Of a DNA stretch of 64,000 nucleotides, positions 59,892 to 64,000 are shown piece by piece. A program made the translations under genes and the position numbers. Under the pieces are notes generated by a model, which worked only from the letters and a program-made list of their open reading frames with translations, was not told the DNA's origin and searched no databases. Position 1 is the first letter of the stretch, and each line of letters begins with the position of its first letter. The stretch comes from Tribonema minus (lineage: Eukaryota; Sar; Xanthophyceae; Tribonematales; Tribonemataceae), in contig JAFCMP010000001.1 of assembly GCA_017506865.1 (NCBI GenBank), positions 2,108,001 through 2,172,000 of the forward strand. Direction: 5' to 3'.

Positions 59892-62800
59892 TCACAGCAG
59901 CAGTCCGAGTGCGGCGGCGCCGGAGGTGGTGGCGGGGTGCGTGCCGCAGAGGAGCTCGCCGCGGTCGTTGCACGCGGCGTGCCCCTGGTGGCCTGTGCGC
60001 GGCGCATTGGGGGGGGGGGGGGGGACAAGGAGTCGTTGTGTAACTGCCGCAACTGCTGCAACTGCCGCTGCGGATGCACGTGCAGAGCAGGAATTTGCTG
60101 AGAGTGACGGTGCGTGGAGCGCTGTATTATGTGAATATGGCTCAGTGAACCATGTGTGCGGCATGTGCGTGTGCGACAGCTGTGCTGAGCGTCTGCTGTG
60201 GTACGGAGTCTGGTCACCTGCCATGGCCGCGTGCTCAATGGTCTGGGCATGCCGGAGCGCACAACAGATGAGCGCTGCTGCGCGAGCGGTGAACACTTTG
60301 TGTGCAGAGCTTCTAGCAACAGGTGACCCAGTCACAGCAGGCTCGGTTGAATCGTCACCATCTCAAAAATGTGTTTTGTACTTGGCGCGTGCCATAGCCA
60401 TTTTTTTGTCAACGCGCAACGACGAACAATAAACTCCAAACACCAGATGCATACCACCGCTGCTGTAACATGACGCACCTCCCAAGCGCATCAGCTTTGA
60501 CGAAGCACGATTCGACACTGTCGCATGGGTAATACTGAAAACCCACACAGGGGGTTCAGTGAGCCCCCCATACCCTGCCTGAACTCGTGCACCATCACTG
60601 TGTTGAGTGCCATATGCGGTACTTGAAGTAATGTGCATTTCACCGTGTGCTGGCCTACCTGTGTACCCCGCCATGTTGTGCTTGTGGAAGAGGCGCAGGT
60701 TTGCGGAATAAGCGCGCGCGTCCTGCATGTCGCCATGCTGTGGCAGCGAGCATGCGCAGCGCGGCATAATAAGCCGCTGGGTATGCACACGTCTGACATG
60801 CAAGCAGGCAGAAGCTGCAGGCAACGCGACGCTGTCATGTAGAGCGAGTGCAGCTAGCACGACGTACAGCGACCTCCTGATCTGCGTGTGTATTCGACAG
60901 TTAACCTGGTTTGAGAACAGACTATGAGCACCCAATACAAGCATGCAGTTAAGCTCCTGTGCAGTACTCCATGCTCAACTGGTGGCAGCCAGCAAGGCAG
61001 AAAGCGCGCACCGACCTGGGCCACTCTTTGTGTGCATACATTACAGGCAGACGCTGTCGATACTCACCTGCATGGCTCGTGCGTTCACTTTGCTCGCTGG
61101 GATGAAGCCTCCGTAGCCTGCGCGGACACACAACATATGCATTGGTCACGTATCAGGCAGACGTCAATGCATGCAACGTGCACAATACTCCAACCTTTAA
61201 CGAAAATCGTCCAACATTGGTAGTGTTGAGGGATGCTAGCAGTGTCGTGGGTCAACCGCTCATGGAAGTCCCCCTTGTCACCCGTCTTGAACTCGCATCA
61301 CGCGGAGCGGTCATCCGTTTGAAGGCGTTCCGCGTGCCGCCGCGTCAACCGTGCTGGAGAGACCAGTGCTATCACTCCATCCGCTTCCGTCATGCACAGC
61401 GGTAGCACCAGACTATGCTCATACGCAGTTGCTGCTGATGGCCGCCGCTACTTGTTGCGCGAAACCATATCATATGCGGCGTCGCTCACAGGCTGCCCTT
61501 GAAGTTGACTTGCCGCACTTGCAGCGCTGGCACACCTCAAGTCCACTCTCATTCCGACGTACGCCTACAGCGGGGCTGGCACCATGACGTGTCTGCTCGT
61601 GCAACCACATTCGCACGCCCCTGTGGCACACGTCCGAAGCGCGCCTACAGGGGGTCTTCGTGGCCCGCGCGCATGCAGGGGGCCATCATGGCCCGCGTGC
61701 AAGACCGCGCATATAGCCTCCCCACGGCACGCGCCCCGACACCGACGGTATCCGGTAAGAGTGCGCTTAATGTATTTGTTTACCAACAAGTTAAATAGAA
61801 ATAATAAATGCCAATGCTGCCGTCTACGGGGGCTTCCCTCAGAAGCCTGAACTCTCAAGCTTGTCATCCTGTGTCGCCTCAGGACTCACCTGGTACGTGG
61901 AAGGTGTCCTTGGTGGTCCCCTCGAAGAGGTCCTGCGTGGTGCCGCGCATGCCGCGCTTGAAGGTGAGCTGGCGCTGCGCAGGCGCGGCGCCGCCGACGT
62001 CGTGCTGGTAGCAGCTGGTGATGCGCTTGCCGTGCTGGATGGTGGGGTGCGCCTGCTTAAGCGCACGCACACACACACACAGGGAGCGCATGTCAACGAA
62101 GCAGGCCGGTGGGGTTTGCCTGCTCACACGCACACGCACACACGCACACCCGCACACGCACACACACACACAGGGAGCGCACGTCAACGGAGCAGGCCAG
62201 TGGGGTTGGCCTGTCCACACGCACAACGACACACACGCGCACACGCGCGCGTGCACGCACACACACATGAACACAGAGAGAGCGCGTCAATGAAGCAGGC
62301 CGGTGATGCGCTTGCCGTGCTACGTGGTGGGGTGAGCCTGCTCATACACACAATCAGTAAACAAATGAGAGCGATGGACGGAGGGGCGAGAGTCACGATG
62401 CGCCGCTCGCAATGTCAGCACGCCACATCACCTTGCCTGTGAGTCAACCTGCTTGCGAGGTCGCACGCGGAGTGCGCAGCGACTGAATTCATTGATGCAT
62501 GACATCTGCAGATACTAGCTTTTGTATGTGGACGTTCATGCATGACGTGCACACGTGAGCTGTCAGGGTCAGTGCGCAACTGCAAACCAGAAGCGGTGAA
62601 GCCGCAGGGCGAGCCCGGCACCAGCCCCATCGTCACAACGAAGGCAGCTTGTGACGGGGAATCACAGATTCGAGACGCTGTTGCAGGCCCAGATGCTGAG
62701 CACTGCCACTGCACACATACATACCCTGCCCCGCCTCCCGCTGAGCGAAGCTCAGACATACACACGCACTGCGCAGCACATGCGAGCGGTTGACACTTGT

Positions 62801-63737
62801 ACTTCGGCGGAGCCTCCACGCTTGTGCACTCAAGACCACTGCGCACGCCAACTGCCTTTACGTCCGCTTGCTGGGGCAAAAAGCCCCGTGTAGCATGCAG
62901 CAACCTGGAAGCAACATCAACATCCACTGGTCCGGTTCCCAGATAGCGCACATCTCAGCGCGCTGCCGCGCACACACGCACCTTGCGGCTTATCAGCACC
63001 CACTCCGGCATGGCGGTGCGCACCAGGAGGCTGCCGTCCTTGCTGGCAGTGCTCAGCACCCTGGCCAGGGCGGCCACGAACGTGTCCCATCGGACCTGCG
63101 AATGCAGCAGCGCAATCGCAGCGATGACGGTGGAGATCTGAGCCGTGCTTGCAGGCAACGCTGCATCTCGAATTACCACTTCAAGTTCATCAGCGGAGGG
63201 AGGGTGCGGACGCCGTGTGTGCGCAAGGGGACGCTGCGGCGTGTGTTGCTGGGTGCACGTTTGGCAACATGCTGCATGCTGCAAAGGTTGCCGCACAGTG
63301 AGAGCCTGTGCAGCAAGGGCGACACCCGAGCTTCGAAACGTCCATCGCGTGCACTGGTCGCCAGTGCTGTGAATGGTGGAGACTTGACAGCAGGAGAGCA
63401 CATCGCTCAACTTGACGACCTGACGCATTGCAAGGATGTCAGGGCATTGCCGCGCGTGTTTGTGAGCGCACACAGTAGCATGTCTCGGGGCCGATGCATC
63501 ACATGCAGGGGTTCCGAGGGTTCCTCTATGCTATGTCTTGCTCACGCCGTGGAAGCACCGGCCGTCAGAACCTGATTGAAAGACGACAGCACGCACCTGG
63601 CCGGACCGATCTCCTTCACATGCTTTCCTGAGACGGTCTGCCAGCCACCTGGGCGGCTTTGAGTGCACCGCCACAAGCAGCCCCGGTATCTGGTTCACAT
63701 CGATAGTCGGGCTGGCCATGGGCCCCTCGCTGCCGCC

Positions 63738-63773
<36 letters not shown>

Positions 63774-63881
63774 GCCGCTGCTGCCGCACAGGGAGATTGA
63801 CGTTGCCTGGACATCTCTCGCTGCTGCGAGAAAGGCGCACCGATAAGCCTCAACACTGGCCGCAGCAAAGCCCTCAATCTC
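59892..63881 (-). CDS. Ciliary microtubule-inner-protein-like (GYxGxxP)
   Basis: Six exons seen: 63881-63597, 63095-62982, 62052-61890, 61117-61068, 60722-60659 and 59992-59892, giving 258 aa plus a stop. All phases fit. The first exon is open at its 5' side after a CAG acceptor, so the gene may start beyond the window; an ATG at 63719 is the alternative start. The N-terminal part has VEAYRCAFLAAARD, a Ser run, IPGLLVAVHSKPPRWLADRL and VRWDTFVAALARVL. The C-terminal part has QHGKRITSCYQHD, TTKDTFHVPGYGGFIPASKV, RLFHKHNMAGYTGHQGH and a short tail. GYxGFIP/GYTGH motifs are typical of the DUF2475/CIMIP2-type proteins inside axonemal doublets. Function is by motif only. The last acceptor is preceded by a C run of about 14. 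Confidence 0.65.
62055..62345. repeat. CA-rich minisatellite plus copy of exon 3 edge
   Basis: Three to four units alternate ACACACGC runs with GTCAACG(A/G)AGCAGGCC. At 62301-62345 the sequence GTGATGCGCTTGCCGTGCT repeats the start of exon 3 (62010-62052). The array therefore grew in the intron next to the exon. Confidence 0.75.
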
Positions 63882-64000
63882 CTGGCTCCAAGCAGAACAA
63901 AGCAGGGGGGTTCGGGGCCCGGATCAGCCACCATGACTGGCTGCTACTGCAGGGGCTGCGCAATGTGATTACTGTGAAGCGGCTGCAGGTAGTGCATTGT
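63882..64000. other. Window end, possibly 5' intron of the ciliary gene
   Basis: Ends in a CAG acceptor for the gene above. No further minus-strand exon was confirmed before the edge. Confidence 0.35.

Noticed and set aside
62018..62293. Thr/His-rich frames in the CA array
   Set aside because: Translation of simple repeats.
63925..63991. Plus-strand exon-like end (LLQGLRNVITVKRLQ before GTAGTG)
   Set aside because: Plausible but only one edge is visible, so it cannot be tested within the window.
1..64000. tRNA, rRNA, CRISPR, bacterial operon features
   Set aside because: None seen. The exon-intron structure and presequences show nuclear eukaryotic DNA.

Overview
This window is nuclear DNA of an intron-rich eukaryote. 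Coding exons are very GC-rich, mostly 60-300 nt, and separated by AT-richer GT-AG introns. Two proteins begin with a signal peptide followed by an Ala/Gly-Phe-type plastid transit motif (GFAGAP and TAFVVP). Two others look ciliary (DZIP1-like, and a GYxGxxP microtubule-inner-protein-like protein). Scattered CCCTAA blocks are also present. Together these suggest a flagellated photosynthetic alga with a secondary red-type plastid, such as a haptophyte or photosynthetic stramenopile. The exact lineage is inference.

Layout. 1-785 (-) is the end of a Pro/Ala-rich unknown protein. 1481-9136 (-) and 16852-31325 (-) are two tandem OMA1-like M48 metallopeptidase genes of 7 exons each, giving 399 and 405 aa. 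Between them lies a 'GCPWDE' ankyrin-like gene with a 1-nt frameshift (14164-15361, -). The 10.5 kb second intron of the upstream M48 gene holds two broken ankyrin-like genes on the opposite strand, a telomere-like block, a palindromic locus, and an inverted copy of two exons of the other M48 gene. 31981-35331 (-) is a DZIP1-like gene. It is divergent from 35584-45600 (+), an 11-exon gene for a plastid DUF1350 alpha/beta hydrolase of 581 aa. 48232-53367 (-) is an 8-exon plastid ribosome hibernation factor (HPF/PSRP1, 263 aa). It is divergent from 53741-57252 (+), a 3-exon low-complexity unknown (653 aa). 59892-63881 (-) is a ciliary GYxGxxP protein whose 5' end may lie beyond the window.

Exon models were rebuilt by hand from splice sites, reading phase and conserved motifs. 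For every model except the ankyrin-like loci and the two genes cut by the window edges, exon lengths sum to a whole number of codons ending in a stop.

The most unusual feature is intron content. In most of the multi-exon genes, introns carry decayed tandem copies of the adjacent exon edge together with its splice site. In one case this produced a second, apparently spliceable 30-nt microexon. Pyrimidine tracts before several 3' splice sites are almost pure cytosine. Spare, intact-looking M48 exons lie outside their gene.
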